Of a DNA stretch of 43,462 bases, positions 21,657 to 29,889 are shown in pieces; positions within the stretch are counted from its first letter, which is position 1; the number at the start of each line of letters is the position of its first letter. Source of the DNA: an uncultured Clostridia bacterium. Lineage in GTDB: Bacteria; Bacillota; Clostridia; Christensenellales; Borkfalkiaceae. The notes below the pieces were generated by a model that had not been told where the DNA came from, searched no databases, and was given only the letters and a program-made list of their open reading frames with translations. The DNA lies in NCBI GenBank assembly GCA_947626935.1, contig CANQUD010000017.1, positions 1 to 43,462 on the forward strand, written 5' to 3'. The position numbers and the translations under genes were made by a program.

Positions 21657-24443
21657 TTACAAGTACTGTCTCCGCCGCCTGGCGCCCGACAAGTTTTCAA
21701 ATTTTACCGTGGCAATGTATGCTTGCGAGCCGTCCCGCGTGCAGGTCGGCTCCTGTCTGTCTCCCGTTGAAATGCCATCGCCGATGACCGTGACAGGGCT
21801 GCTCTCCTTGTTGCAATTTTCGCAGCGGATAAGATCGAATGTCGCGCTCGCATGACCGTCCCATTTCGCCGAGCCGACATCGAGGCTGTGCTTGCCGATG
21901 TACGCCGCGCTTTCGCCCTCTTTTATATAGTAGCATGCCTTTTCTTTTTCGCTCTTGAAATGCGCGGTGGGGTCGCTCCCCGTCCATGAAAGGACTTTCA
22001 TGCCGACATCGGTCATTTCGTCCACTTGAATGGCGATCGTCCCGCTGTGCGATGCGTCCTGCACCGTGATCGATGTGCCCTTTTGGAGATGGACCTTCGT
22101 AACGTCGCCGCCGTTCAAAATGAAGGAGCCGCCCGAGACGGTGACGGTGCCTTCCACCTTTCCCGTGCCGCCGAGCGTGAATGACCCGCCCGAGACAGCG
22201 ATATTCCCCGTCAGCGTCCTGCCGTTCAAGTCGAGCGTGAGAGTTCCCCCGCCCACCGTCAGCTCCGCCGAGGCGTTGACGTCTATCTGCAGCGTGACGG
22301 TCGCGGTTCCCGTCGCCGCCGCCCATGCCTCGCCGATCGTGCCGAAATAGGAGATCCCTTCCTTCGTCACCGTCGCCGCGGTCTGAATGACCTCGACGGA
22401 AAGCTCCGCGGTCATTTGCTCGGGAGCGAACCGATAATTTTTATTCGTAAGTGTGACCGTCAGGGTATAATTGCCCGCTTCTTTGATCTCTTCTACTTTG
22501 GCACCGCCTTTGGACGCGGTGATCTCATAGTCCGAACCCGTGATCTCTGTCGCGGTCACTTGGATGTTTTTGACGATTTCATCGAGGAGATCCTTGCCCG
22601 TGGTGTAGTAGGGTTTCTCTACCTTCCATGTCGCCGTCGCCGTCGCGGGGATGACGTTCATCGTGACCGAAACGGTCGTTTCCGCGGTGCCGTTTTCAAA
22701 TTTGTAGTTGTTGTTTGTGTCGCCCTCGATGACAAAGACGATCGTCACGGAGACGCTCTCGCCCGCATCCGCGCTTTCAAGCGTCGCGCTTCGGACGGTG
22801 ACCTTCACGCCCCCGTCCGCAGAAATGATCCCGCTGACGGCGTCCGAATAAGTCACCGTCGAAACATCGACCGTTTCGCTCCCGTCATACGTCTTGTCGG
22901 CTACGGAAATTTTGCCGCTGTCGAGATGAATTGTCGCCTGTTCGATCGTGAAGGAGACGACCGCTTCGATTGCGTCGTAATTGTCTCCGTCCGCGGCGAC
23001 AGTCGCCTTTACATAGTAGGTCCCCGCGTTGGTGGGTTTTTCGGGAAAATATGTGCCCGATTGATTGTTTTCGTGCGTATAGGTGAATGTCGCGTTGCCG
23101 AATTTGGACGGCGCGGACGGTTCGTGCGCCGCTTCGCCGTACGTCCAATTTGCAAGAGTGACGTTTCCGCTCCCGCCCGTCCATTCGTTTGTCGCCTTGT
23201 TGACGGTGTAAGTGTATTCAACAAACGTCCCGCCGTTTTCAAACAGATAGTTTTTCTGTGCGTCGGAAGTCAGTTCGACCTTGACTTTGTACCCGCCTGT
23301 CTTGACGTTCTTGACTTCGGCGCTTTTTGCTCCGTCAATGGTGATGGTATACCCGTCTTCTTCGGGGTGCGGCGTATTCGCTGCAATCGCAGCCTTCAGC
23401 GCTTCGAGGATCTCTTGCGCATGATCTGCTCCGTCATAGGTCGTGTCGCTCTTGGAAAGCTCCGCCTTGAGCCGAGCCTTTTCGATCGTAAACGTATCAA
23501 CGGGGTTCGACACGTCATAGTTTGTCTCCGCATCCCCGTGGAGTATGATGTTGATGTCGTAAGTTCCCGCACCGAAGGGCTTGCCGTTCGAGAGCTGTCC
23601 GTCAACGGTTGCGTATGATACGGTATAACCGTTTGCGCTGTTATTCTCCCTAAAGGAAGTGTCCCCCGAAGCGCCCGTTATTGTGATCGTGGGGATCTGC
23701 TCCGCACGGTTGTACGTCTTGGAAGTGTTGCTTACGCTTACACTCAAATTTGCTTTTTTGATTTCGTATCCGTGCGTCGTTGTTCCCGTCAAGCTGTAAT
23801 TTCTCGCCGTTTCCGTATCGGAAAGCGAAATGGCTACGGTGTATGTCCCCGCCTTCGTCATCGAAGTTCTGTCGTTGTTGGAACTCGTGTTGACCGTGAT
23901 CTCGTAATCGCCCGACTCTAATGTCTCAATGGGGTCGTGAAAAGAAACGTAACTGCTTTTTACGGTATTCAACCAGTCGGTCCCGTTGTAGATCACGTTG
24001 ACAAAATCGGTGAACCGCACTTCGATCTTTTTGGGGTCGATGACATACGGATTACTGACCTCAGGTTGAATATAGTTTGTCTCCGCATCCCCTTGGAGCG
24101 TGATGACTATGGTATAATTTCCCGCCCCTTTGGGCTTATCACTCTCCAACTGCCCGTCTTCCGTTTCGTATGATACGGTATAGCCATGTTCATCGTCTTC
24201 GGTCAACGTCTCGCCCGACGTTTGACCTGTTACAATAATAGCGGTGGGTTCATGTGTCTCTCCATCGTAGATCGGGACGCTGCCCGCTGTCACCTGAACC
24301 TCTAAAGTGTCCTGCTCAATTGTGTACTCGAACTGAATTGTGCTCTCCTCTCCTTCTTTGTCAAACACATAATGAGAGCCTTCCGGATCTGTAAGAATAA
24401 CTTCTACCTGGTATTTGCCCGCGTTGATAACCTCTGTGGTAGA
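21657..24443 (-). CDS. MBG-repeat surface protein, C-terminal part after a frameshift
   Basis: This is the continuation of the secreted protein whose start is at 25381. It contains repeated MBG/bacterial Ig-like domains, each with a YDG or YNG motif and an AG.Y or AGNYTI strand, up to about eight copies, then a short beta-rich region and a cysteine-containing segment (CENCNKESS). It ends in basic residues (ARRRRQYL) with no LPXTG or other anchor, so the C-terminus looks truncated. In this frame the domain reads through 24443 (STTEVINAGKYQVEV). The first available start codon is a GTG at 24368, which lies inside a domain and has no SD. Such proteins are adhesin-like and extracellular. Confidence 0.7.
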   Translation of the reverse strand, partial: STTEVINAGKYQVEVILTDPEGSHYVFDKEGEESTIQFEYTIEQDTLEVQVTAGSVPIYDGETHEPTAIIVTGQTSGETLTEDDEHGYTVSYETEDGQLESDKPKGAGNYTIVITLQGDAETNYIQPEVSNPYVIDPKKIEVRFTDFVNVIYNGTDWLNTVKSSYVSFHDPIETLESGDYEITVNTSSNNDRTSMTKAGTYTVAISLSDTETARNYSLTGTTTHGYEIKKANLSVSVSNTSKTYNRAEQIPTITITGASGDTSFRENNSANGYTVSYATVDGQLSNGKPFGAGTYDINIILHGDAETNYDVSNPVDTFTIEKARLKAELSKSDTTYDGADHAQEILEALKAAIAANTPHPEEDGYTITIDGAKSAEVKNVKTGGYKVKVELTSDAQKNYLFENGGTFVEYTYTVNKATNEWTGGSGNVTLANWTYGEAAHEPSAPSKFGNATFTYTHENNQSGTYFPEKPTNAGTYYVKATVAADGDNYDAIEAVVSFTIEQATIHLDSGKISVADKTYDGSETVDVSTVTYSDAVSGIISADGGVKVTVRSATLESADAGESVSVTIVFVIEGDTNNNYKFENGTAETTVSVTMNVIPATATATWKVEKPYYTTGKDLLDEIVKNIQVTATEITGSDYEITASKGGAKVEEIKEAGNYTLTVTLTNKNYRFAPEQMTAELSVEVIQTAATVTKEGISYFGTIGEAWAAATGTATVTLQIDVNASAELTVGGGTLTLDLNGRTLTGNIAVSGGSFTLGGTGKVEGTVTVSGGSFILNGGDVTKVHLQKGTSITVQDASHSGTIAIQVDEMTDVGMKVLSWTGSDPTAHFKSEKEKACYYIKEGESAAYIGKHSLDVGSAKWDGHASATFDLIRCENCNKESSPVTVIGDGISTGDRQEPTCTRDGSQAYIATVKFENLSGARRRRQYL

Positions 24444-25381
24444 GTCACCGTTATGGTATAATCATCACCATAAATAAGCTTATCTTCCCCGAAAGATGTT
24501 TGAACAGTGGTACCTTCTTGGATCTCATTAAGCTTATTGTTTCCGTCGTAAATAACTTCGGAAAAATCAGAGAGCACATCTACTTTTATGGCAAAGGGGT
24601 CAAAGTCCTCGGACGTTTTATTGAAATAGTTGCCGACGTTTCCGCCGGGGTTTGCAGTCTCAAAACTTTCTTCATCGATATACGGACGCTTCCGATCCTC
24701 GTTTTCCTCTATCGTAATGTCGGCGTCGCTCGTCAGCTCGCCGCACTCGACAATACTATCGTCGTTTGCTAAAGTGACGCTCCCGATCGTAGGGCTGCCG
24801 CTTACGATGAGCGTACCATCTACTTCAATGGGAACATTGATCCCGCAGTCTTCAATGAAAAGTGAAGCTCCATTTTGTACGACAATCTTCGCGTCACCTG
24901 TGGTTTCAATGTGCTCAGCTCCCGTACAATCACAGATATAAAAAGTCTCGATGCCGTCAATAATAAAATCTTCATCTAAAATAAGACCTCGTCCGTTCAG
25001 GCAAAGAGCGCCACCTTTTGTGATCAAGGCTCCCTCGGACAATGTTATTGTGTCCGATTCTGTACTCGAAAGATAGACTTTCTCCCCGTTGACAATTTGG
25101 TCGAAAAAGTTGTAGCCACCGACACCTTCTTTATCGGTGACGGGAACCCAATGATCATGGTCTACGCTGTCATGTTTATAGGCATTTTCCGCGGGATTTG
25201 CCGTCGGCATGATCTCCGACTCGTATGCGGAAAGAGACGCGGCATGGGTCACCGCGCCCGACCGTGCGGCTGCGTCAGCCGCTTCTCCCGCTCCGTTGAT
25301 AGAAATAGCCGCCGCCCCCGCCGTGAGCGAGACCGCCATTGCAAGCGTCAACAGCCCGACGATCTTCTTTTTCTTGATCAT
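24404..25381 (-). CDS. MBG-repeat surface protein, N-terminal part with signal peptide
   Basis: The protein starts at ATG 25381 (SD GGAGGG) with a signal peptide: KKKK followed by a hydrophobic core (IVGLLTLAMAVSLTAG). A beta-helix-like region with short repeated strands follows, then the first half of an MBG domain (YGDDYTITVT). The reading frame then breaks at about 24443. Adding one base restores a continuous domain with the downstream frame, giving a protein of about 1,250 residues. The break could be a real pseudogene mutation, phase variation or a sequencing error. A consensus promoter at 25632-25660 implies a 5' leader of about 245 bases. Confidence 0.75.
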   Translation of the reverse strand: MIKKKKIVGLLTLAMAVSLTAGAAAISINGAGEAADAAARSGAVTHAASLSAYESEIMPTANPAENAYKHDSVDHDHWVPVTDKEGVGGYNFFDQIVNGEKVYLSSTESDTITLSEGALITKGGALCLNGRGLILDEDFIIDGIETFYICDCTGAEHIETTGDAKIVVQNGASLFIEDCGINVPIEVDGTLIVSGSPTIGSVTLANDDSIVECGELTSDADITIEENEDRKRPYIDEESFETANPGGNVGNYFNKTSEDFDPFAIKVDVLSDFSEVIYDGNNKLNEIQEGTTVQTSFGEDKLIYGDDYTITVTLPQRLSTRANTR

Positions 25382-25631
25382 GATGTTTCCCTCCGCTTTG
25401 AAAGGTTTGTTTTTTTGCTTCACGACAAAAACCGTGCCGCATGGAAAAAATATATGACAGGATGCGGGGCGAATCGGCTTCGCTCCGCTCTCTTCTTTTC
25501 CGCCTGTTTCGGCCCGATCGCGAAAAAGGCGGAACGGATCTCCTGCGGCTACCTCTTCCGACGGTCTTTTTTCAGAACAAAAAAATACGCGGATCCTTTC
25601 AATTCGTGTATTTTCTCTTGTTTCCTTCCCT

Positions 25632-25660
25632 ATTATAACGAGCACGCGCACGACAATCAA
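25632..25660 (-). promoter_or_regulatory. Promoter of the MBG-repeat gene
   Basis: TTGATT (25655-25660), a 17-bp spacer and TATAAT (25632-25637). The transcript would start near 25625, about 245 bases before the start codon. The leader includes a 7-bp inverted repeat, TTCCGCC/GGCGGAA at 25498-25534. I see no known riboswitch in it. Confidence 0.65.
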
Positions 25661-25765
25661 GTGTTAAATGGGCACTTTTTGAATTTTTTTCAGACTTTCT
25701 TCCGTTTTCCGCCCCCGAACAGCCCTCGGAACGGCAAAGGAAGTCTTGTCCCGCGTGACGCGGGC

Positions 25766-25794
25766 TTGACATCTCCCTCGGAATGTGCTACAAT
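25766..25794 (+). promoter_or_regulatory. Promoter of the membrane-anchored unknown gene
   Basis: TTGACA (25766-25771), a 17-bp spacer and TACAAT (25789-25794). The start point near 25801 excludes the GTG at 25785 as a start codon. Confidence 0.75.
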
Positions 25795-25823
25795 CGAGAC
25801 ACGAAACGGGAAGGTCACGGGCG

Positions 25824-27101
25824 ATGGAATGGTATTGGATTGTCACGATCATAGCGGCGGCGGCTGTCGCCGCTTTCGTCGTGTGTTTCCTCTGCCTGAA
25901 ACGCAAGAAAAAGCAACAACAGCCCTCTCACTCTCCCGTGCGGGAAGAGCACGTCCGCATCGAACAGGTCGCGGCGGACGAGATCGACGAGAACGCCCTC
26001 TGCGAGATCGAAGATCCCGACGTTGCCGACCGCGTGAAGGTCCTGATGCCCGAAGCCGTCCGTGCGCAGATCTCCGCGGGTCTCGTCGTCACGAACTGCA
26101 GCAAGACGGTCTACAAGGTCATTCTCCCCGCAAGTACCAAGCTCGCGGCGGCGACGGGCGGAGCGGCTTCCCTCTCCGCGGGCGCGTCGATGGCGGCGGC
26201 ACAGATCGGAACGCTCGCCGTCAGCTCCTTCTCCGCCGTCATGAGCGCGGCTTCCATGGTCGTCGGGCAGTACTATATGACGCTCGTCAACCAGCAATTA
26301 AAAAAGATCTCCGAGCGGATCTCGCGGCTCGGAGAATTTCAGGACAGCGAATTCAAGAGCAAGGTCTTTGCCCTGCATGCGCAGGTCTTGCGCTCGGCGG
26401 CGTTCCGCGCGGAGACGATGGAGAATACAGCCATGCGCGAGGCGGAGATCGGGAAGCTCGACCATCTCGAACACGAGTGCATCCAGCTGCTCGGACAAGC
26501 CTCTCTCATGGTCGCCGACTATGCAGGACGGACCGACCTCGACGATCAGAGATATCTCCGCGCGACGGCGGAAGTCGACAAGTGGTTCTCAGGGCAGAAG
26601 CTCCTTCTCGTGCTCCTTCGGGAGATCGCGGAACTGCGGTTCACCCTCTACCTCGGTGCGGCGTCGCGGGAACAATGCGGAGCGCTCTTCCGCATCTATG
26701 CGGAGAAGGCGGAAGAGACGAGGCAGATGCTCCTCAAATGGCACACGGAGACCGAAGAGCGGCTCGGCATGCAGCCCGGGGAATCAAGATACAGACGGAG
26801 AGGGCTTGACAGGGCGGTGCATTGGCTCCCCGCGCTGTTCAAGAAAGACCTGAAGTACCGACAGATCCCCCCGTCCACCGTCGCGCTCATCGAGCACCAG
26901 ACGGAAGCGCAGCCCTTTGCAGCCGCCGAACAGGACGACCTCTTTCGGGAAGATGTGGAGATCATCGCGAAGGACGGGAAATTCTACTATCTTCCGAAGC
27001 CGTCCGAGACGAAGCATGAGGACGGTCCGCAGCAGAAGGAAGAGGAAGAAGAGAACTCTCATCCCGAGGACGAAGATCTGGCATTGAAAGTCGAAAATTA
27101 A
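25824..27101 (+). CDS. Membrane-anchored helical protein, unknown
   Basis: This 425-aa protein has a single N-terminal membrane segment (about residues 4-25) followed by KRKKKQQQ, which predicts a type I-like anchor with the bulk in the cytoplasm. An Ala/Gly/Ser-rich hydrophobic stretch lies at about 105-155 (GGAASLSAGASMAAAQIG), then helical segments with coiled-coil character, and a very acidic C-terminus. No family is recognised. The Ala/Gly-rich stretch is reminiscent of membrane-inserting helices. It is a single-gene unit with a consensus promoter upstream and a strong terminator downstream. Confidence 0.7.
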   Translation: MEWYWIVTIIAAAAVAAFVVCFLCLKRKKKQQQPSHSPVREEHVRIEQVAADEIDENALCEIEDPDVADRVKVLMPEAVRAQISAGLVVTNCSKTVYKVILPASTKLAAATGGAASLSAGASMAAAQIGTLAVSSFSAVMSAASMVVGQYYMTLVNQQLKKISERISRLGEFQDSEFKSKVFALHAQVLRSAAFRAETMENTAMREAEIGKLDHLEHECIQLLGQASLMVADYAGRTDLDDQRYLRATAEVDKWFSGQKLLLVLLREIAELRFTLYLGAASREQCGALFRIYAEKAEETRQMLLKWHTETEERLGMQPGESRYRRRGLDRAVHWLPALFKKDLKYRQIPPSTVALIEHQTEAQPFAAAEQDDLFREDVEIIAKDGKFYYLPKPSETKHEDGPQQKEEEEENSHPEDEDLALKVEN

Positions 27102-27108
27102 ATCTTAT

Positions 27109-27154
27109 GGAAGCGGCGGGGCGCAAATGATATGCGCCCCGCCGCTTCCCTTTC
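27109..27154. terminator. Bidirectional terminator
   Basis: A 16-bp GC-rich perfect stem (27109-27124 with 27134-27149) has a 9-nt loop and is followed on the plus strand by a T-rich tail. It separates the convergent genes ending at 27101 (+) and 27177 (-). Confidence 0.8.
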
Positions 27155-27176
27155 TTTCCGCCCGCTTTAATTTTTC

Positions 27177-28280
27177 TCATGTTTCAAACCAGATCAGCGG
27201 GACGAGCATCTCTTCCGTCAGGGATGCGTGATGTCCCTTGAAATCGTGGCTGCGGGGAGTCAGTTTCATGATCTTGTCCGTCGTGGCGATGGCGATGTAG
27301 TCTCCGAGCAGCTTTGCGTTTTGGTTGGCGGCGCAGCCGAAATAGTTCTCCCCGATCAATCTCTCGACGGGCGTCAGGGCGAAGTCGGCTCCGTACTTCT
27401 CCTCAAACAGCTCTTCAAACGCCCTCTTTTCCCCCTCTTTCACCTTGAATGCCGCCGCCCGCGCCTCGAGATAGGGTCGCCACTTCAGAAGGGAACAGAG
27501 TTCCCCGTCCCTGTAGACCTCGAACTGTCCGCCGATGTCGACCTGTCCGTGGTCCGCCGTGACGATGACGAGCGTATCGGAGAGCGCTGCGGCGAGTTCT
27601 TCCACAAGTCCGTCGAGCGCACAGATGACCTTCTTTGCCTCTTCGGAAGAGACCCCGTGGCGGTGCATGGTGCTGTCGGGTTCGGGGCAGTAGGCGTAGA
27701 TGAACTGCTTCCCCTTCTTCTTGCACACCCTCTCGATCTGTGTCTTCATCTCGAACATGTCGCCGTAGGGATAGCGGTTCTCCTCTTCCCGCCAAAACGG
27801 CGGAACGACGACATTTGCCGTGTACTGTCCGATCTTCCGATAGAAGGGCGTCGTCGGCAGGACGCGGCGGGCATAGCCGAGGTGAAGGGGTTCTCCCGTC
27901 GCCGAATCGACGTCGGAGAAGAGGTCGACCGCCCGCTGCAGTTCCTCAAAGTAGAGGCTCCAGCCGAACCAGCCGTGCTCCATGGGGAAAAGCGCCGTCT
28001 CGAGGGACGTCGTCGCATTGGTCGTCGTCGAGGGAAAGACGGAAGTCAGTTCCCGCTTGAGATTTCTGCGCAGAAAGCTCCCCTCTTCCAAGTTTCTGGA
28101 GATCGGGTACATTCCCAAGCCGTCCAAAACGAGCAGAACGATGTTCTTATACCCCGCGGAGAGCTGCCTTGAAAGGGCGGGAAGGGTCGGCTTGCCGTTG
28201 GGACAGCCCAAGCTCTCTGCGAGCGTCGAGGACAGATTGACGATGCTGTTGTTGAAATCGGGTTTGATCCACTGACTCAT
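27177..28280 (-). CDS. Alkaline phosphatase superfamily phosphodiesterase
   Basis: This protein of about 367 aa belongs to the type I phosphodiesterase/nucleotide pyrophosphatase family. VLDGLG (Asp53) and ADHGQ carry metal ligands, FPSTTTNATTS (83-93) carries the nucleophilic Thr, and EPDSTMHRHG gives further ligands. No signal peptide is seen, so it is probably cytoplasmic. It would hydrolyse phosphodiester or phosphomonoester substrates, and the substrate is unknown. It starts 8 bases after the DUF2779 gene. An alternative in-frame ATG at 28292 overlaps that gene's stop as ATGA. I chose 28280 for its GAGAG SD-like sequence. The two genes form an operon. Confidence 0.8.
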   Translation of the reverse strand: MSQWIKPDFNNSIVNLSSTLAESLGCPNGKPTLPALSRQLSAGYKNIVLLVLDGLGMYPISRNLEEGSFLRRNLKRELTSVFPSTTTNATTSLETALFPMEHGWFGWSLYFEELQRAVDLFSDVDSATGEPLHLGYARRVLPTTPFYRKIGQYTANVVVPPFWREEENRYPYGDMFEMKTQIERVCKKKGKQFIYAYCPEPDSTMHRHGVSSEEAKKVICALDGLVEELAAALSDTLVIVTADHGQVDIGGQFEVYRDGELCSLLKWRPYLEARAAAFKVKEGEKRAFEELFEEKYGADFALTPVERLIGENYFGCAANQNAKLLGDYIAIATTDKIMKLTPRSHDFKGHHASLTEEMLVPLIWFET

Positions 28281-28288
28281 ATTTTCTC

Positions 28289-29794
28289 TCATTCGGGCAG
28301 TTCCGTGACCCGCTTCAGTTCCCCGTACACTTTGACGAGGGCGAAGGTGTCGAGTTCGCAATACTTGAGAAGGTCGTGCTCCGCCTTCTCCCGCTCCTCT
28401 TTGGGCATGTCCTTGAGGCGGGGAAAGAGGTCCATCGCCTCGCCGCCGTTGTGCACGCCCTCGAGCGAATGATAGTCGAGGGACGGGTCGTCGGGGAAGA
28501 TCGCGGGGAGCACGCTCTTGATGGAGAACGATCCCCCCATCGCGCGGTTGTAGTAGCAGCCGTTTCGGAAGGGGTCGAGAAGGTCCTTGATGTTGTCGGC
28601 GATCGACGAAAGATGTGCTTCGAGGTCGGGGAAAGCTTCGGCGAGTTCCTTGAGACGGGAGCATTCAAACGACTTGTTGTAGGCGAGCACGCAAACGTCT
28701 GCGGGAATGTCCCCGACGAGGCGCTCGGCGATCGCTCTCCGCGGGTCCTCTTCGGGTCGTCCCAAAAATTCTCTGTGCTCGAGGGAGCCGTTTTCCCGCA
28801 AGATATGCAGGGAATATTGGACGGGGATCTGCTGGTACGGTCTCGTTCCGACATACTGCGGAATGACGGGCTGGACAGTCTCAAAATCGAGAAAATACAG
28901 CGGATATGGAAGCGTTTTCAAAAATGCGGCGATCCCGTCCCTGTCGAGATAGGTCCCCTTTTCGGCAAGGGCGAACTCCACCTGTCGGCGGCGGATGCCG
29001 TCGGGCGCGTAGCCGCCGTTCAGGACGTCCTCGAAGCTCACGACGCCCTCGCGGTAGAGGTCGATCTTCTTTCGGAAGGAGAGGCGGTAGAGGTCGAACA
29101 CGGACGGCTTGGGCAAATTCCTCGAACAGTAGCCGAAAAAGGCGCAAGGATAGGGCTTGTCGCATGCCTCGGAGAGGTCGGCGGGCGGTTCATCCCGCAA
29201 GGACATGACCTTTTCCGCCTCCCGAAGGCTCTCTTCCACCCCGCCGATCTCCTGTGAAACGAGGTCGGTCACATCGGTGATCCGAAAGAACCTGTGAAGG
29301 TCGAGCGTGCCGTCGAAGAGGTAGCTGCTGTCGATCGTGACGAGAAAGACCCGCCCGACTTCGACCCCGCATTTTTCAAGGACGTATTTTTGATAGGATG
29401 TATCGAGAATATAGACGTGATTGTCGGGAGACGTGCTGCTCTTGACCTCGTAAATATCGTACCCATGTTGCGATTTTCGCAAAATATCCACGGCGCAGTA
29501 GAGACCGTTATAGTCGAAAGAAGCTTCGCAGATGTTCTCCCTTCCCTCGGCGAGATACTGTCTCGTGAGCGCCTTCATCCTGTTGAGGTCGAGGGTGCCG
29601 CTCCGCTTGAAGGAAGTCACTTCGACGTAGTCGCCGAAGAGACCCATCGCGAGGTCCCCCACCTCGTTGCCCGCGTCGAACCGCGCCTGCGTTGCGGCGT
29701 CGACGGCGTACAGTTCGGGTCTGTATTTTTTGAGCCACGGGATCTTGGGACATTGCTTGAAATCGCAGTATTTGGACTTGCTGAAATAGAACAT
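28289..29794 (-). CDS. DUF2779 protein: Cas4-like nuclease fused to DEDD exonuclease-like domain
   Basis: This 501-aa protein has an N-terminal PD-(D/E)xK domain like Cas4: VDIL (Asp103) and YEVKSS with Glu116 and Lys118. Cysteines at about 15, 211, 217 and 223 are spaced as in Fe-S cluster nucleases of the Cas4/AddB type. The C-terminal half (from about 300) is DUF2779, with LDFETV at 302-307 as the first DEDD-type motif, AYNKSFE, and a late YCELDTFALV that supplies the last acidic residues. It probably processes DNA or RNA ends. The cellular role is not established. The start ATG at 29794 has the SD AAGGAGA and a promoter just upstream. Confidence 0.8.
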   Translation of the reverse strand: MFYFSKSKYCDFKQCPKIPWLKKYRPELYAVDAATQARFDAGNEVGDLAMGLFGDYVEVTSFKRSGTLDLNRMKALTRQYLAEGRENICEASFDYNGLYCAVDILRKSQHGYDIYEVKSSTSPDNHVYILDTSYQKYVLEKCGVEVGRVFLVTIDSSYLFDGTLDLHRFFRITDVTDLVSQEIGGVEESLREAEKVMSLRDEPPADLSEACDKPYPCAFFGYCSRNLPKPSVFDLYRLSFRKKIDLYREGVVSFEDVLNGGYAPDGIRRRQVEFALAEKGTYLDRDGIAAFLKTLPYPLYFLDFETVQPVIPQYVGTRPYQQIPVQYSLHILRENGSLEHREFLGRPEEDPRRAIAERLVGDIPADVCVLAYNKSFECSRLKELAEAFPDLEAHLSSIADNIKDLLDPFRNGCYYNRAMGGSFSIKSVLPAIFPDDPSLDYHSLEGVHNGGEAMDLFPRLKDMPKEEREKAEHDLLKYCELDTFALVKVYGELKRVTELPE

Positions 29795-29813
29795 GGGCTG
29801 TCTCCTTTCGCTC

Positions 29814-29842
29814 ATTATAGCACAGTTTTCATGCAAAATCAA
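29814..29842 (-). promoter_or_regulatory. Promoter of the DUF2779 operon
   Basis: TTGATT (29837-29842), a 17-bp spacer and TATAAT (29814-29819). The mRNA would start about 13 bases before the ATG. Confidence 0.7.
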
Positions 29843-29846
29843 CAAG

Positions 29847-29878
29847 AAAAAACGGCGGGCGCCATAAGGCGCCCGCCG
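29847..29878 (-). terminator. Terminator of the large lipoprotein gene
   Basis: An 11-bp GC-rich perfect stem with a 4-nt loop is followed on the minus strand by TTTTTT, 12 bases after the stop codon at 29890. Confidence 0.9.
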
Positions 29879-29889
29879 CCGAGTCCGAC

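Noticed and set aside
25382-25625. c-di-GMP riboswitch in the MBG leader
   Set aside because: Fragments such as GGTAGCCG are present, but the conserved segments are not in the right order.
25382-25660. N-terminal extension of the MBG-repeat protein
   Set aside because: The signal peptide and SD are at 25381, and the extension is the 5' leader.
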